From JAEUMG01 sp963805405 (lineage in GTDB: Bacteria > Pseudomonadota > Alphaproteobacteria > Rhizobiales > Aestuariivirgaceae), in the NCBI GenBank assembly GCA_963805405.1, contig CAWDUC010000001.1:124001-188000 (forward strand): a DNA stretch of 64,000 nucleotides, in the 5' to 3' direction. Under the pieces are notes generated by a model. It searched no databases, had not been told where the DNA came from, and saw only the letters and a list, made by a program, of their open reading frames with translations. Numbering within the stretch: position 1 is the stretch's first letter; each line of letters starts with the position of its first letter. The translations under genes were made by a program, and so were the position numbers. Positions 50,621 to 59,509 of the stretch are shown piece after piece.

Positions 50621-51783
50621 CTGCTTGTCGTATGTGGATGAGCAGCGGGTTCTTCTTCCGTGTGCGGTTTGGGCGGCGTCGCCGAGAGGAATTCGCCAAA
50701 CGCGTTCAAACTCTCGAAATGATCGCAGAAGACCTTGACGCAAACGAGCAAGGGCACCGCGATCACCGCGCCGACAATGCCCCACATCCAACTCCACAGA
50801 GCAAGCGCAATGAGGATCGCCACAGAATTGAGTTCGAGACGGCGTCCAATGATGATCGGTGTCAGGAACTGGCCTTCGGCAATATGCAAGCCAAGATAGA
50901 GTATTGGAGGCACTATCGCTTGGCCTAAAGTATTGAATGACAGCAATGCCACGATCGCGATCATGCCCAGCCCGATCAGCGCGCCGACATAGGGAATGAA
51001 ATTGAGGATTGCCGCGGCAACGCCCCACAGGATCGGATTGGGCATGCCGGTTATTGCCATCGCCACCGCCACCAAGGTGCCGAGTGCGCAATTGATGAGC
51101 GTGATCGTGAACAGATAGCGCGATACCACGCTTTCGATATCATAAACCACGCGTAGCGCCTTCTTCTTGTTGCTCATGCGCGGCATGACCGAAATGAGTT
51201 TTTCGTAGAAGAGAGTTCCCGAAGAGAGAAGGAAAAGCAGAAGCACGATGGTCAGACCGAGGGTCGTCAATGAGCCGACTACGTTGTCGGCGGCACGCGA
51301 CAGAAGTCCGGGCTGTTGCACGACCACCTTCTGCACCGTCGGCGATCCGCCCTCGGTGAGATTCTCGACCTGTTGGGATGCGGCGACCACTGCATCCACG
51401 GGTGAGCGCAAGGAAGATAGCTTTCGCGAAATGTCCTGGCCGATTTCAGGTGCTATGTCGAGCCAGTGTGACACCGGCCCGCTCAGGAAGAACAAGCCCG
51501 ATCCGAATACTCCAATCACCGCTGCAACAAGGACGATCGCGCTCACCGTCGAGGGAACGCTGCGGCGTTCGAAATAGCGCACCACCGGGCGGAGCGTCAG
51601 CGCGAGCAGGAAGGCGAGCGTCACCGGCAGCAGCAGGTCGCGCGCGAAATAGGCGACCCCGCAGCCGAGCACCAGCACAATGAACAAGACTGCGCGCCGG
51701 ATGATCCGGAGATGGCGTTCCTGCCGTTCAAGCAACTCCGCTGGCGACGGGGGGTCGGTATCGGCTTTATGGGCTTGGGCCAT
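50617..51783 (-). CDS. AI-2E family transporter
   Basis: A 388-residue membrane protein with eight or so hydrophobic helices. The characteristic C-terminal cluster is visible: NPILWGVAAAILNFIPYVGA, then QFLTPIIIGRRLELNSVAIL and GIVGAVIAVPLLVCVKVFCD. This family includes TqsA-like exporters and Na+/H+ antiporter-like members; the substrate cannot be told. ATG 51783 (MAQAHKADTD) follows GGAGACGCCC; a longer frame to 51834 is not needed. The periplasmic loop (about residues 90-170) is long and polar. Confidence 0.88.
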   Translation of the reverse strand: MAQAHKADTDPPSPAELLERQERHLRIIRRAVLFIVLVLGCGVAYFARDLLLPVTLAFLLALTLRPVVRYFERRSVPSTVSAIVLVAAVIGVFGSGLFFLSGPVSHWLDIAPEIGQDISRKLSSLRSPVDAVVAASQQVENLTEGGSPTVQKVVVQQPGLLSRAADNVVGSLTTLGLTIVLLLFLLSSGTLFYEKLISVMPRMSNKKKALRVVYDIESVVSRYLFTITLINCALGTLVAVAMAITGMPNPILWGVAAAILNFIPYVGALIGLGMIAIVALLSFNTLGQAIVPPILYLGLHIAEGQFLTPIIIGRRLELNSVAILIALALWSWMWGIVGAVIAVPLLVCVKVFCDHFESLNAFGEFLSATPPKPHTEEEPAAHPHTTSS

Positions 51784-51868
51784 GGGCGTCTCCGGCCAAG
51801 CGCATACACTGCACCCTTCGGGCCACCCGTGCAAAATTCAGGTGACCCCAAAAGGTTCCTGCTATGGC

Positions 51869-52315
51869 CTAAGCCGGGAGCCGGCCGTCCGGCGTCAGCC
51901 CATCCACTGCGTTCGGCAGGTCGCGAGACAGCCGCGACAGGATTTCGTCCCGCGACAGACCGGTTCGCTTTTGCAGATCGCTTAAAACATCGGCGCCGAT
52001 GGCGGTCTCAAGCTGATTGGTCGATACCGGCTGATTCGGCCCTTTTGCCACCCAGGAATCGGCAAGTTCACCGTGACCGGCCTGTTTGAACTGGTCGACG
52101 AGGCCGCCAAGTCCCTCGTTCAAAATGTTGCCGGCATTGCCCGCGACATCGCCAAGCTTGCCGAGGACGTTCCGCGCTCCATCCTGAAGCGGATCGCCAC
52201 TTGGGTCTTTGTTCTTGAAAGAATTGAGCATTTCGGCGATTTTGTCGCGATTCTGATAGCCCGCGACGGCCAGCAAGCCGAGCAGCGCGACCATTGAGGG
52301 TGTTCCACGAGCCAT
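51869..52315 (-). CDS. YidB family (DUF937) protein
   Basis: 148 residues. An N-terminal hydrophobic stretch (VALLGLLAVAGYQNRDK) is followed by a glycine/asparagine-rich segment and the YidB-like C-terminus HGELADSWVAKGPNQPVSTN, then LETAIGADVLSDLQKRTGLS and LSRDLPNAVDGLTPDGRLP. Function unknown. It is divergent from the GlsB-like gene about 100 bases away. Confidence 0.88.
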   Translation of the reverse strand: MARGTPSMVALLGLLAVAGYQNRDKIAEMLNSFKNKDPSGDPLQDGARNVLGKLGDVAGNAGNILNEGLGGLVDQFKQAGHGELADSWVAKGPNQPVSTNQLETAIGADVLSDLQKRTGLSRDEILSRLSRDLPNAVDGLTPDGRLPA

Positions 52316-52416
52316 TCAGGCCTCCTTCATGCGTTTTGGTCTCTCGTAAGAAGATAGACTTAGCTCTCAAAAATGGCATTCTGGTGAGGGACTGGGCGAC
52401 TGGCTGGAGGGCTGCC

Positions 52417-52674
52417 ATGGGCATTATTTGGACAATCATCATCGGGTTTGTTGCGGGCGTGATCGCGAAATTCATCATGCCGGGACCGAACGAGCCGTCG
52501 GGCTTCATCATGACGACGATCCTGGGCGTTGTCGGCGCCGTCGTCGCAACTTTCCTCGGGCAAGCGGTCGGCTGGTACACGGCCGGCGAAGGCGCAGGCT
52601 TCATTGGTGCGATCGTCGGTGCGATCATTGTGCTCTTCGTCTGGGGCCTGATTCAGAAGAACAAGGCAGCCTGA
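52417..52674 (+). CDS. GlsB/YeaQ/YmgE family stress-associated membrane protein
   Basis: 85 residues with three transmembrane helices rich in glycine: MGIIWTIIIGFVAGVIAKF, FIMTTILGVVGAVVATFLG and AIVGAIIVLFVWGLIQKNK. This is the transglycosylase-associated (Tag/GlsB) family, often induced by envelope stress. ATG 52417 follows GGAGGGCTGCC. Its stop sits inside a perfect palindrome shared with the convergent diacylglycerol kinase gene. Confidence 0.9.
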   Translation: MGIIWTIIIGFVAGVIAKFIMPGPNEPSGFIMTTILGVVGAVVATFLGQAVGWYTAGEGAGFIGAIVGAIIVLFVWGLIQKNKAA

Positions 52675-52685
52675 TTCAGGCTGCC
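52665..52685. terminator. Perfect 10-bp inverted repeat spanning two convergent stop codons
   Basis: GGCAGCCTGA-T-TCAGGCTGCC. The left arm contains the GlsB-like TGA and the right arm the TGA of the lipid kinase on the opposite strand. It could fold in both transcripts as a bidirectional terminator or mRNA 3' stabiliser. No long T run follows on either strand, so intrinsic termination would be weak. Confidence 0.45.
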
Positions 52686-53593
52686 GTTTCCGGCGCAAAG
52701 ACCTTCAACGCTCCAGGCATGATCCTGTAGCGCAAGGGGGGTTGCATGATTTCGACCTCACCGTCCAATGCGACGGGGAGGCGGCTGGTGCGTGAGCGCA
52801 CCTCGAATTCCAGCGTCTCGAGCTGATCGAGTTCCTGCGCGGTTTTGCCGAAACCGAGCAGCGCCCGCAGGATGAGCAGGATGAATGACCACCGGCTCTG
52901 CGAGCGCACGACATAAACGTGCAGCCGGCCAAGATCGAGTTGCTGACGTCGTCCGAGCGAGAACAGGCGCAAATCATACTCGTTATTGCCGACAAACAGG
53001 ATCGGCGTGCGGTATCGCGTCGCCGAGCCTTCAGCGGTCATGGTCAGCCGGCGAAATGGGAAGCGCTTGAGCGCCCGCAATCCGGCAAGCGCCATGGCCG
53101 GCCATTTGCCGAGACCCGACGCTCCGCGGCGCCGGTCGCGGTCGGCGACCATGTAAGGGTAGACGCCTACCGAGGAATTGTTGACGAAGATAACACCATT
53201 GACGGAGCCGAGATCGACCACGCGCAATTCCTTGCGAGCGATCATGTCGATTGCCAGATCCAATTCGAGTGGAAGCTTCAGATCGCGCGCAAAGTGGTTG
53301 AGCGTGCCCATCGGCAGGATGCCCATCGGCACCGCACTTCCGGCCAGCACATTGGCAACCGATCTGATCGTGCCATCGCCGCCAGCAACCACCACCGCAT
53401 CGATTTCGCCGCGCTCGCCGCGATCGCGCGCTCTGAGTGCCGAACGTGCGATATCGTCACCCTCGACCGCCAATAATTCCGCCTCGATCGCGTGTCGTTC
53501 AAACGCAAGCGCCATGGTCCGCAGCACGGGGGCAATTCCGCCCGCGCTGCTCACCGACCCGGCAGACTTGTTGATGATGACGGCGACATGCAT
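52676..53593 (-). CDS. Diacylglycerol kinase family lipid kinase (YegS/DagK-like)
   Basis: 305 residues. The catalytic domain has the conserved VVAGGDGTIRSVANVLAG and GILPMGTLNHFARDLKLP motifs of YegS/DagK-type lipid and sphingosine kinases; the acceptor-side C-terminal domain follows. It phosphorylates a lipid alcohol, probably diacylglycerol, at the membrane face. The exact substrate cannot be read from sequence. It is intact and convergent with the GlsB-like gene. Confidence 0.88.
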   Translation of the reverse strand: MHVAVIINKSAGSVSSAGGIAPVLRTMALAFERHAIEAELLAVEGDDIARSALRARDRGERGEIDAVVVAGGDGTIRSVANVLAGSAVPMGILPMGTLNHFARDLKLPLELDLAIDMIARKELRVVDLGSVNGVIFVNNSSVGVYPYMVADRDRRRGASGLGKWPAMALAGLRALKRFPFRRLTMTAEGSATRYRTPILFVGNNEYDLRLFSLGRRQQLDLGRLHVYVVRSQSRWSFILLILRALLGFGKTAQELDQLETLEFEVRSRTSRLPVALDGEVEIMQPPLRYRIMPGALKVFAPETAA

Positions 53594-53633
53594 GCGGGAA
53601 TGAAATGCGGGAAATGGTAGGAAAGCGCAACGC

Positions 53634-53807
53634 TCAGCTTAAGGCAGCAATTCGCGCCCTTATTGCCGGCCTGTCTTCGAGACGTGTCATGTCGGTGCAG
53701 ACTGAATTGAATTCCGCCAGCACGGCGAAAGCCTGCCTGAGGGTGATTTTACCAGCGCGGATTTGTTCGTATATGAAAATTTGAAGATCATTGGCGGACA
53801 TCGCCAT
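53634..53807 (-). CDS. Hypothetical 57-residue protein
   Basis: An open frame from ATG 53807: MAMSANDLQIFIYEQIRAGK, ITLRQAFAVLAEFNSVCTDM, TRLEDRPAIRARIAALS. Predicted all-helical with a plausible two-helix core. It starts 30 bases after the stop of the DUF2937 gene on the same strand, with a weak GGGATGG upstream, and ends 40 bases before the lipid kinase gene. Amino acid composition looks protein-like, but no family was recognised. It could be a chance frame. Confidence 0.45.
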   Translation of the reverse strand: MAMSANDLQIFIYEQIRAGKITLRQAFAVLAEFNSVCTDMTRLEDRPAIRARIAALS

Positions 53808-53837
53808 GAAACGGCCATCCCGCCAATCTGTTCCGTC

Positions 53838-54344
53838 TCATGCATGGCGCCTTTGCCGCATTTCCTGCCAGCGCCGAAATGGCCACGCCGGAATTCGAAT
53901 AAGACACCATCCCAGCAGAAATCCAATCAACCCACAGATGAAGCCTTCAGCCGTGGTGGGAACCGCCGGGCGAAAATCTTCAGCGGTCGCGGCGAGCAGA
54001 TCGCCATCGGCGTAACTCAGGAAGCTTGCCAGCCGACCGAAGGGATCGGCGCTTTCAAGCTCTTCGCGGCTCGCCTCCAAATTTTGCAGGCGACCGAGAT
54101 TTATCGCCGCATCCTCACCGCGCCTGCGCACTAGGTCATCGCCGCTGGCAGACAAGGCCGCCAAAGCCTGATCGCGGGTCAGGTTGTTGCTCGCTGCATC
54201 AGCATCGAACCTTGCGACAATGGCGCTGACCTCATCGATCGCACCGCCGAGCCGCTGATTATACTGCTGCACGAGTTCCGGCAATTGCGCCGCCAGGATG
54301 GCGCCCAGAAGCCCAACGGCAAGCGACAATGTGCGGATCAGCAT
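53838..54344 (-). CDS. DUF2937 family membrane protein
   Basis: 168 residues. Two hydrophobic helices flank a periplasmic helical region: RTLSLAVGLLGAILAAQLPE at the N-terminus and GFICGLIGFLLGWCLIRIPA near the C-terminus. The central region (QYNQRLGGAIDEVSAIVARF and on) is coiled-coil-like. This matches DUF2937, of unknown function. ATG 54344. Confidence 0.82.
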   Translation of the reverse strand: MLIRTLSLAVGLLGAILAAQLPELVQQYNQRLGGAIDEVSAIVARFDADAASNNLTRDQALAALSASGDDLVRRRGEDAAINLGRLQNLEASREELESADPFGRLASFLSYADGDLLAATAEDFRPAVPTTAEGFICGLIGFLLGWCLIRIPAWPFRRWQEMRQRRHA

Positions 54345-54535
54345 GAATAATCCCCCTGGATGTGAAGACCTGCCCGATCAATGGGTTCCAGGAAAGAGAT
54401 TTTCTAAGGGCCGGCATCACCCGCAGCCGCGCCACCGATCGGCATTACAGCTCTCGCCCTTAACCGCGAATCGAGGGGGTTCGCAGATCGTCATGAGAAA
54501 GCCCTAGACTGGCCCGCCTGACAGGGAGAGAGGCC

Positions 54536-54961
54536 ATGAACCCAGTTATCGCATCCGATCGCTTGCAACGCCTCAACGTCTGGGGCGAAGACGACAAGAC
54601 CGTGAATTGGCAAGGCGCCTTCGCTACATGCGGCGGCAACGGCGCAACCGCCTCATCGACCATCGTCTACGAGATCGAGCCCGGACACCGGCTGGGTTGG
54701 CACACCGACGCCACCGAAGAGACTCAATACATTATTGCAGGCACCGGCACGCTCTTTTTCGAGGACGGCTCGAAATACGAGGTCGGTCCTGGAAGCATTT
54801 TCGTCCTCCCGACGCCGATGCGCCACGACCTCGCGAATACTGGCAGCGAAACACTACGCGCAGTTGCATTCTTTGCCGCGGCGATGTTCACCCAGACATT
54901 CGACAACATCATGCTGCCGCCGAAAACGCATGTGCTAGGCACGCCCAACCGCAACGGTTGA
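54536..54961 (+). CDS. Cupin domain protein
   Basis: 141 residues forming one cupin barrel. The metal-binding motif 1 is G-x-H-T-D-A-T-E-E-T-Q-Y (WHTDATEETQYIIAGTG) and motif 2 is GSIFVLPTPMRHDLANTG, with H, H, E and H ligands in the expected spacing. Such proteins are dioxygenases, isomerases or sensors; the activity is not predictable. ATG 54536 follows GAGAGAGGCC. It stands alone between divergent and co-directional small genes. Confidence 0.82.
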   Translation: MNPVIASDRLQRLNVWGEDDKTVNWQGAFATCGGNGATASSTIVYEIEPGHRLGWHTDATEETQYIIAGTGTLFFEDGSKYEVGPGSIFVLPTPMRHDLANTGSETLRAVAFFAAAMFTQTFDNIMLPPKTHVLGTPNRNG

Positions 54962-55039
54962 GACTCGGGCCTATCTGGCGCCCCCTAACATCGTTAATCT
55001 CGGTCTTGGAAAGATTCGGTCCAACGCCGGGAATGAGCC

Positions 55040-55591
55040 ATGGGTCGGCGCGTCTGGGAATTGCCGTGGTATCTCGGCATGTTGATGCTCGCGGGCTGCG
55101 AAGTCTTCGAGGCGACCAATACTGGCAGAGGCACGAGCACCGCGCCTGGCCCAAGCACGACCACCGACGACACCAGTCCTCGCACGTCGACCGGCACCAA
55201 ACCTCCCACGACGACAGATACCCAGCCTCGCACAACGACGGCCACCAAACCCCGCACGACGACTCCCAAACCTCGCAAGGCGCCCGAAACCAATCCTCAG
55301 CCGCCGCCTCCCGCAACCTCGTACTCCGAAATCGTCTCGCAAAAGCCGATGAACATCGTCGCAGCCTGCTTGGCCGAGCGTTGGGGCACAGCCTTCCCGA
55401 ACCTCATAGTCGCACCCGCGGGCAAAGGTATTCGTGTCAGCGTCAGTTCCCAAGAGGGTGCGAACCTGCTCTTCGAGGCGCAAATCCAGCCGCGCGGAAA
55501 AGGATCAAAGATCATCCTCGGCGATCTCGCTTCGAACAAGGAACCGCTGATCGAGCAGGCCGTCCAGGACGCGAAATCCTGCGCGGCCTAA
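55040..55591 (+). CDS. Putative lipoprotein with Thr/Pro-rich linker
   Basis: 183 residues. A signal peptide ends in the lipobox LMLAGC, so the mature protein should be lipid-anchored at C20. A 60-residue threonine/proline/lysine linker (PRTTTATKPRTTTPKPRKAP) leads to a folded C-terminal domain of about 95 residues (SYSEIVSQKPMNIVAACLAE, RVSVSSQEGANLLFEAQIQP). No family recognised. The linker may span the peptidoglycan. Confidence 0.68.
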   Translation: MGRRVWELPWYLGMLMLAGCEVFEATNTGRGTSTAPGPSTTTDDTSPRTSTGTKPPTTTDTQPRTTTATKPRTTTPKPRKAPETNPQPPPPATSYSEIVSQKPMNIVAACLAERWGTAFPNLIVAPAGKGIRVSVSSQEGANLLFEAQIQPRGKGSKIILGDLASNKEPLIEQAVQDAKSCAA

Positions 55592-55646
55592 GTTCAATAT
55601 GCGTTTGCCAAATGTGGAGTTTCCATGGCTGATTTGAAGGAGCCGC

Positions 55647-57045
55647 TTGATCGCCGTGCAATCCTTGGCCTCATTCGCCATGGCCTTGGCTGTTCTGGTC
55701 ATCGCAAACGACTTCACCGCACTCTCGGTTGCGTTGCCGGCTATCGAAACCGAATTCGGCGCCGACGTCACCACAGTTCAATGGGTGATCAATGGTTATG
55801 CGCTGGTATTCGGCGTTCTGATCGTCACCGGCGGCCGGCTTGCCGACATGTTCGGGCGGCGAAAAATGTTTTTCGTTGGCGCTGCGATTTTCGCGCTCTT
55901 CTCATTGACCGGGGGCCTTGCGCCCAACATCTGGTTGCTGCTCTTGTCGCGCGGCGCAATGGGCGTGGGCGGCGCACTGATGTGGCCGGCGATTCTCGGC
56001 ATGACTTATGCGTTGCTGCCAAAGAGCCGTGCCGGGCTCGCCGGCGGAATCATCTTGGGTGCCGCCGGTTTCGGCAATGCTGTCGGCCCCCTGCTCGGTG
56101 GAATGCTGACCGACGAGTTGAACTGGCGTTGGATATTCTTCTTGAATTTGCCGATCGCCGGCTTTGCTGTCTTTGTTACTTTGCGGGTGGTCTGCCAAGG
56201 ACGGCCCAAGTTCAGCCAATCACCGCATCGACCATGCGGGGGTGGCCGCATTGTCGGTCGGACTATTCGCGCTCCTGCTTGCGCTGGATGAAGGCGCCAC
56301 GCGCGGTTGGCTCGATCCCTTGATCGTCGGGCTCTTCGTCGTCTCGGCCGGTGCGCTCGTCGCTTTCGGCATGATCGAGCGCAGAGCAGGATTGAACGCA
56401 CTCATTCCCGCCGATATTCTTATGAACCGCGCCTTTGTCGCGGCATGCCTGACGACCCTCCTGATGTCGGCCATCTTCTTCGCGGCCCTCCTTTATTTAC
56501 CGCAGTTCATGACCAAGCGTTTGAGCTATTCGGCGGTCGGCTCCGGAGCCGGCTTGCTGCCAATGATGGGGACCTACGCCGTTACATCCTTCATCGCTGG
56601 CCCGCTCTACGAACGGTTCGGCGCCAAGATCGTGGTGTCGGCGGGTGCCGCTTTTCTTGCCGCCGGCATGTATCTCCTGAGCCGGATCGACGCTACGACC
56701 GGCTACGACGGCATGATCATCGGCATGATCGTACTCGGCATCGGCGTCGGCCTCTTCTATTCGTCCATTACGACCGCAGCGGTGACTGCACTCGGCGAGG
56801 CGCGGACCAGCCTCGCCGGCGGGCTCGTTTACATGTGCCAGATTGCCGGTGGCTCGATCGGGCTCGGCCTCAACACCGCCATTGCCATCACGGCTCCTTC
56901 GCTCGTGAACGGGATCGGCAGGGCCTTTCTCGTCGATGCGATCCTCGCGATTTGCGGTCTGGCCGTCGCCATTCTCTATGTCGGGGGAAGGATCGGCGGG
57001 ATGCCGGTGCGTTCGCCGAGCGCCAGATCGGGAATGGCAGGCTAA
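55647..57045 (+). CDS. MFS transporter, DHA2-like drug efflux (one or two apparent frameshifts)
   Basis: About 466 residues with roughly 14 hydrophobic segments, as in EmrB/QacA-type proton-coupled exporters. Motif A is GGRLADMFGRRKMFFVGA; motif C lies in GGIILGAAGFGNAVGPLLGG. The N-terminal frame (from TTG 55647, five bases after AAGGAG) runs to about 56215, where one surplus base moves the protein into the frame 56164-57045 (RIDHAGVAALSVGLFALLLA). ATG 55625 in another frame (MADLKEPLDR) may be the true start if a second shift lies near 55650. The span from 55647 is 3n+1. Substrate unknown. Confidence 0.82.
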
Positions 57046-57106
57046 GCTGCGCTAGTTTCAGCCCGAGCCGACCTTATGCTAGACCCTCCTCGATAATAAC
57101 CGGCAA

Positions 57107-58123
57107 ATGGGACCTCAAATGACCGCTTCTTCCGGCGAAGTGCCCGCCTTCGCGACGAATGCCATCAATCTCGCTTCGCCGCGGCTTGGCGCCACGGTGC
57201 TTTATGCGACGGATGATTTCTTTGCCGACAAGGCGCGCATGATTCACGATGGCGCAGCCCAATTCGATCCCGACAAGTATGACAATAGCGGCAAGTACAT
57301 GGACGGCTGGGAATCCCGCCGGCGCCGGCAAGGCGGCCATGATTTCTGCGTTGTGAAGCTCGGGGCACGCGGCGTCGTTCGCGGCGTCGATATAGATACC
57401 AGCCACTTCACAGGCAACTACCCGCCCGCCGCCTCGCTGGAGGCTTGCGTGAGCAGTGGCGATCCCGACGATAACGCGCCTTGGGTGGAAATCCTGCCCG
57501 CCATATCGCTCGGCCCCTCCGCTCATCACTATCATGCGATCACAAGCGGCGAATCATGGACGCATTTGCGCCTGCACATTTATCCCGATGGCGGCGTCGC
57601 ACGCTTGCGCGTCTATGGCGACCCCGTTCCCTCTTGGGAAGGCAAGGATCGCAATGCGATTCAGGAACTCTCGCTCGTCAATAATGGCGGCCGCATCATT
57701 GGTTATAATAACGCTCACTATGGTTCCGTCTGGACGCTGCTGACCTCCGGCCGCGGCATCAACATGGGCGATGGCTGGGAAACGCGACGGCGCCGCGAAC
57801 CTGGCAATGACTGGATCATCATCAAGCTCGGTGCGGCTGGCATCATCGAGAAAGTCGAGGTCGATACGTGCCATTATAAGGGCAACTATCCCGACCGCTG
57901 TTCATTGCAGGCAGCACTGGTCGGGGCTTCGACCGACAAATCGATCGTGACCGAAGCGATGTTCTGGCCGGAATTGATGAGTGAACAGAAGCTTCAGGCA
58001 GATCACATTCATGCATTCGGCGGCGAGGCAATCAGGAAGCTCGGCCCCGTCAATCATATAAAACTCAATATATTCCCGGATGGCGGCGTCTCGCGCTTGC
58101 GCATCTTCGGCAGATTGGCATGA
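57107..58123 (+). CDS. alc: Allantoicase
   Basis: Hydrolyses allantoate to ureidoglycolate and urea. The 338-residue protein has the two homologous allantoicase repeats: repeat 1 about residues 15-170 (KYMDGWESRRRRQGGHDFCV, VVRGVDIDTSHFTGNYPPAA) and repeat 2 about 185-338 (GDGWETRRRREPGNDWIIIK, EKVEVDTCHYKGNYPDRCSL). Both end in HLRLHIYPDGGVARLRVYG-like sequences. An ATG four codons later (57119) is an alternative start. It overlaps allA by four bases, so the two work as a pair in purine ring breakdown. Confidence 0.95.
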   Translation: MGPQMTASSGEVPAFATNAINLASPRLGATVLYATDDFFADKARMIHDGAAQFDPDKYDNSGKYMDGWESRRRRQGGHDFCVVKLGARGVVRGVDIDTSHFTGNYPPAASLEACVSSGDPDDNAPWVEILPAISLGPSAHHYHAITSGESWTHLRLHIYPDGGVARLRVYGDPVPSWEGKDRNAIQELSLVNNGGRIIGYNNAHYGSVWTLLTSGRGINMGDGWETRRRREPGNDWIIIKLGAAGIIEKVEVDTCHYKGNYPDRCSLQAALVGASTDKSIVTEAMFWPELMSEQKLQADHIHAFGGEAIRKLGPVNHIKLNIFPDGGVSRLRIFGRLA

Positions 58124-58611
58124 ACAGACTGAAGCCGATCGCTTTGACATCCGAGGTATTCGCGCCATTCGGCGATGTCATCGCGATTGAGGATGCCGGC
58201 CATTTTTCGATCAATCAGGGCTTTGCCGAGCGCTATAATGATTTGGCCCAGGTCGACATCGCGGCCGAGCGTGGCGAGGTGAACGTCTCGATCGTCACCG
58301 CCGAACCACGGCCCTACCCGATCGACATCCGGCTGATGGAGCGCCACCCTCTCGGCAGCCAGATATTCTACCCGCTCCAGGACCGCGACTGGCTGGTGGT
58401 CGTGGCAGAAAAATTGACTGACATCGCCTCATTTCGCGCTTTTCGGGCGACGGGTCGGCAGGGTGTCAACTACGCCCGGAATATCTGGCACCACCCCTTG
58501 CTCGTGCTCCACCAGGAAAGCCGCTTCCTGGTCGTCGACCGCAAGGGGCCCGGCAACAATCTCGAGGAAATCTGGTTCGACGAGGGCGTGGAAATCGTCG
58601 TCACGCCTTGA
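58120..58611 (+). CDS. allA: Ureidoglycolate lyase AllA
   Basis: Cleaves ureidoglycolate to glyoxylate and urea, the last step after allantoicase. It has 163 residues with typical AllA features: LTSEVFAPFGDVIAIEDAG, FSINQGFAERYNDLAQVDI, MERHPLGSQIFYPL, and VNYARNIWHHPLLVL near the active site. ATG overlaps the alc stop. Its 3' end overlaps convergent puuE by 11 bases. Confidence 0.95.
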   Translation: MNRLKPIALTSEVFAPFGDVIAIEDAGHFSINQGFAERYNDLAQVDIAAERGEVNVSIVTAEPRPYPIDIRLMERHPLGSQIFYPLQDRDWLVVVAEKLTDIASFRAFRATGRQGVNYARNIWHHPLLVLHQESRFLVVDRKGPGNNLEEIWFDEGVEIVVTP

Positions 58612-59509
58612 ACGTCGCATGCCAGTGCCGCGCGATGTCGATGCGGCGCGGTACCCATACGCGATCATGGTTCTGCACATAGTCGAGGAAGCGGGAAAGC
58701 GCCTGGGCGCGTCCCGGCCGGCCGGCAAGGCGGCAATGCAGACCCACCGACATCATCTTGGGCGAGCCGCGCCGCCCTTCTTCGTAGAGACAGTCGAAAC
58801 TGTCCTTGAGATAGACGAAGAACTGCTCTCCGGAATTGAAGCCCTGCGGGGTCGCAAAACGCATGTCGTTGCAATCAAGCTTATAGGGAATGATCAGATG
58901 CTTGCCGCCTTGCGGCCGCTCGAGCCAATAGGGCAGGTCGTCGGAATAATCATCGGAGGAGTATAGGAAACCGCCCTCCTCCATAACCAATCGCGTCGTA
59001 TTCATCGAACAGCGACCGGTATACCAACCAAGCGGCCGTTCGCCGACGACCTCTCTGTGGATGCGGATCGCTTCGCCGAGAGCCCGGCGTTCCTCGTCCT
59101 CGGGCATGTCCTTGTGCTCGACCCACTTCAGTCCATGGCTGGCGATTTCCCAATCGGCCTCCTTCATCGCCGCGACCTGCTCTGGCGACCGCATCAGCGC
59201 CGTCGCGACGCCATAGATGGTCAGGGGCAGCTTGCGGCCGGTGAAGATGCGCCATAACCGCCAAAATCCCGCTCGCGCGCCATACTCATAGATCAATTCC
59301 ATATTCCAGTGTCGCTGGCCCGGCCAGGGCTGCGCACCGACAATCTCCGAAAGAAAGGCTTCGGACGCGAGATCGCCGTGGAGAATATTATTCTCTCCGC
59401 CCTCCTCGTAATTGACGACGAATTGTACCGCAACAAAAGCCCCGCCCGGCCAGCGCGGATCGGGAATCGCGCGTCCATAGCCTTTGAGATTACGCGGATA
59501 GGCGCTCAT
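58601..59509 (-). CDS. puuE: Allantoinase PuuE (polysaccharide deacetylase fold)
   Basis: Metal-free or cofactor-independent allantoinase that opens allantoin to allantoate. 302 residues. It has the deacetylase-like barrel with VVNYEEGGENNILHGD, WRIFTGRKLPLTIYGVATAL and DWEIASHGLKWVEHKDMPED, followed by SDDYSDDLPYWLERPQGGKH. ATG 59509 (MSAYPRNLKGYGRAIPDPRW) follows GGGAGAAAGCTTC; the much longer frame to 59857 is the shadow of guaD. It overlaps guaD by 20 bases, in operon order puuD-uraD-guaD-puuE. Confidence 0.93.
   Translation of the reverse strand: MSAYPRNLKGYGRAIPDPRWPGGAFVAVQFVVNYEEGGENNILHGDLASEAFLSEIVGAQPWPGQRHWNMELIYEYGARAGFWRLWRIFTGRKLPLTIYGVATALMRSPEQVAAMKEADWEIASHGLKWVEHKDMPEDEERRALGEAIRIHREVVGERPLGWYTGRCSMNTTRLVMEEGGFLYSSDDYSDDLPYWLERPQGGKHLIIPYKLDCNDMRFATPQGFNSGEQFFVYLKDSFDCLYEEGRRGSPKMMSVGLHCRLAGRPGRAQALSRFLDYVQNHDRVWVPRRIDIARHWHATFKA

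Noticed and set aside
49145..55591. Thr/Pro/Gln tracts at 49238-49365 and 55130-55300 as CRISPR-like or minisatellite arrays
   Set aside because: The repeats are irregular, lie within coding frames of a membrane protein and a lipoprotein, and lack unique spacers.
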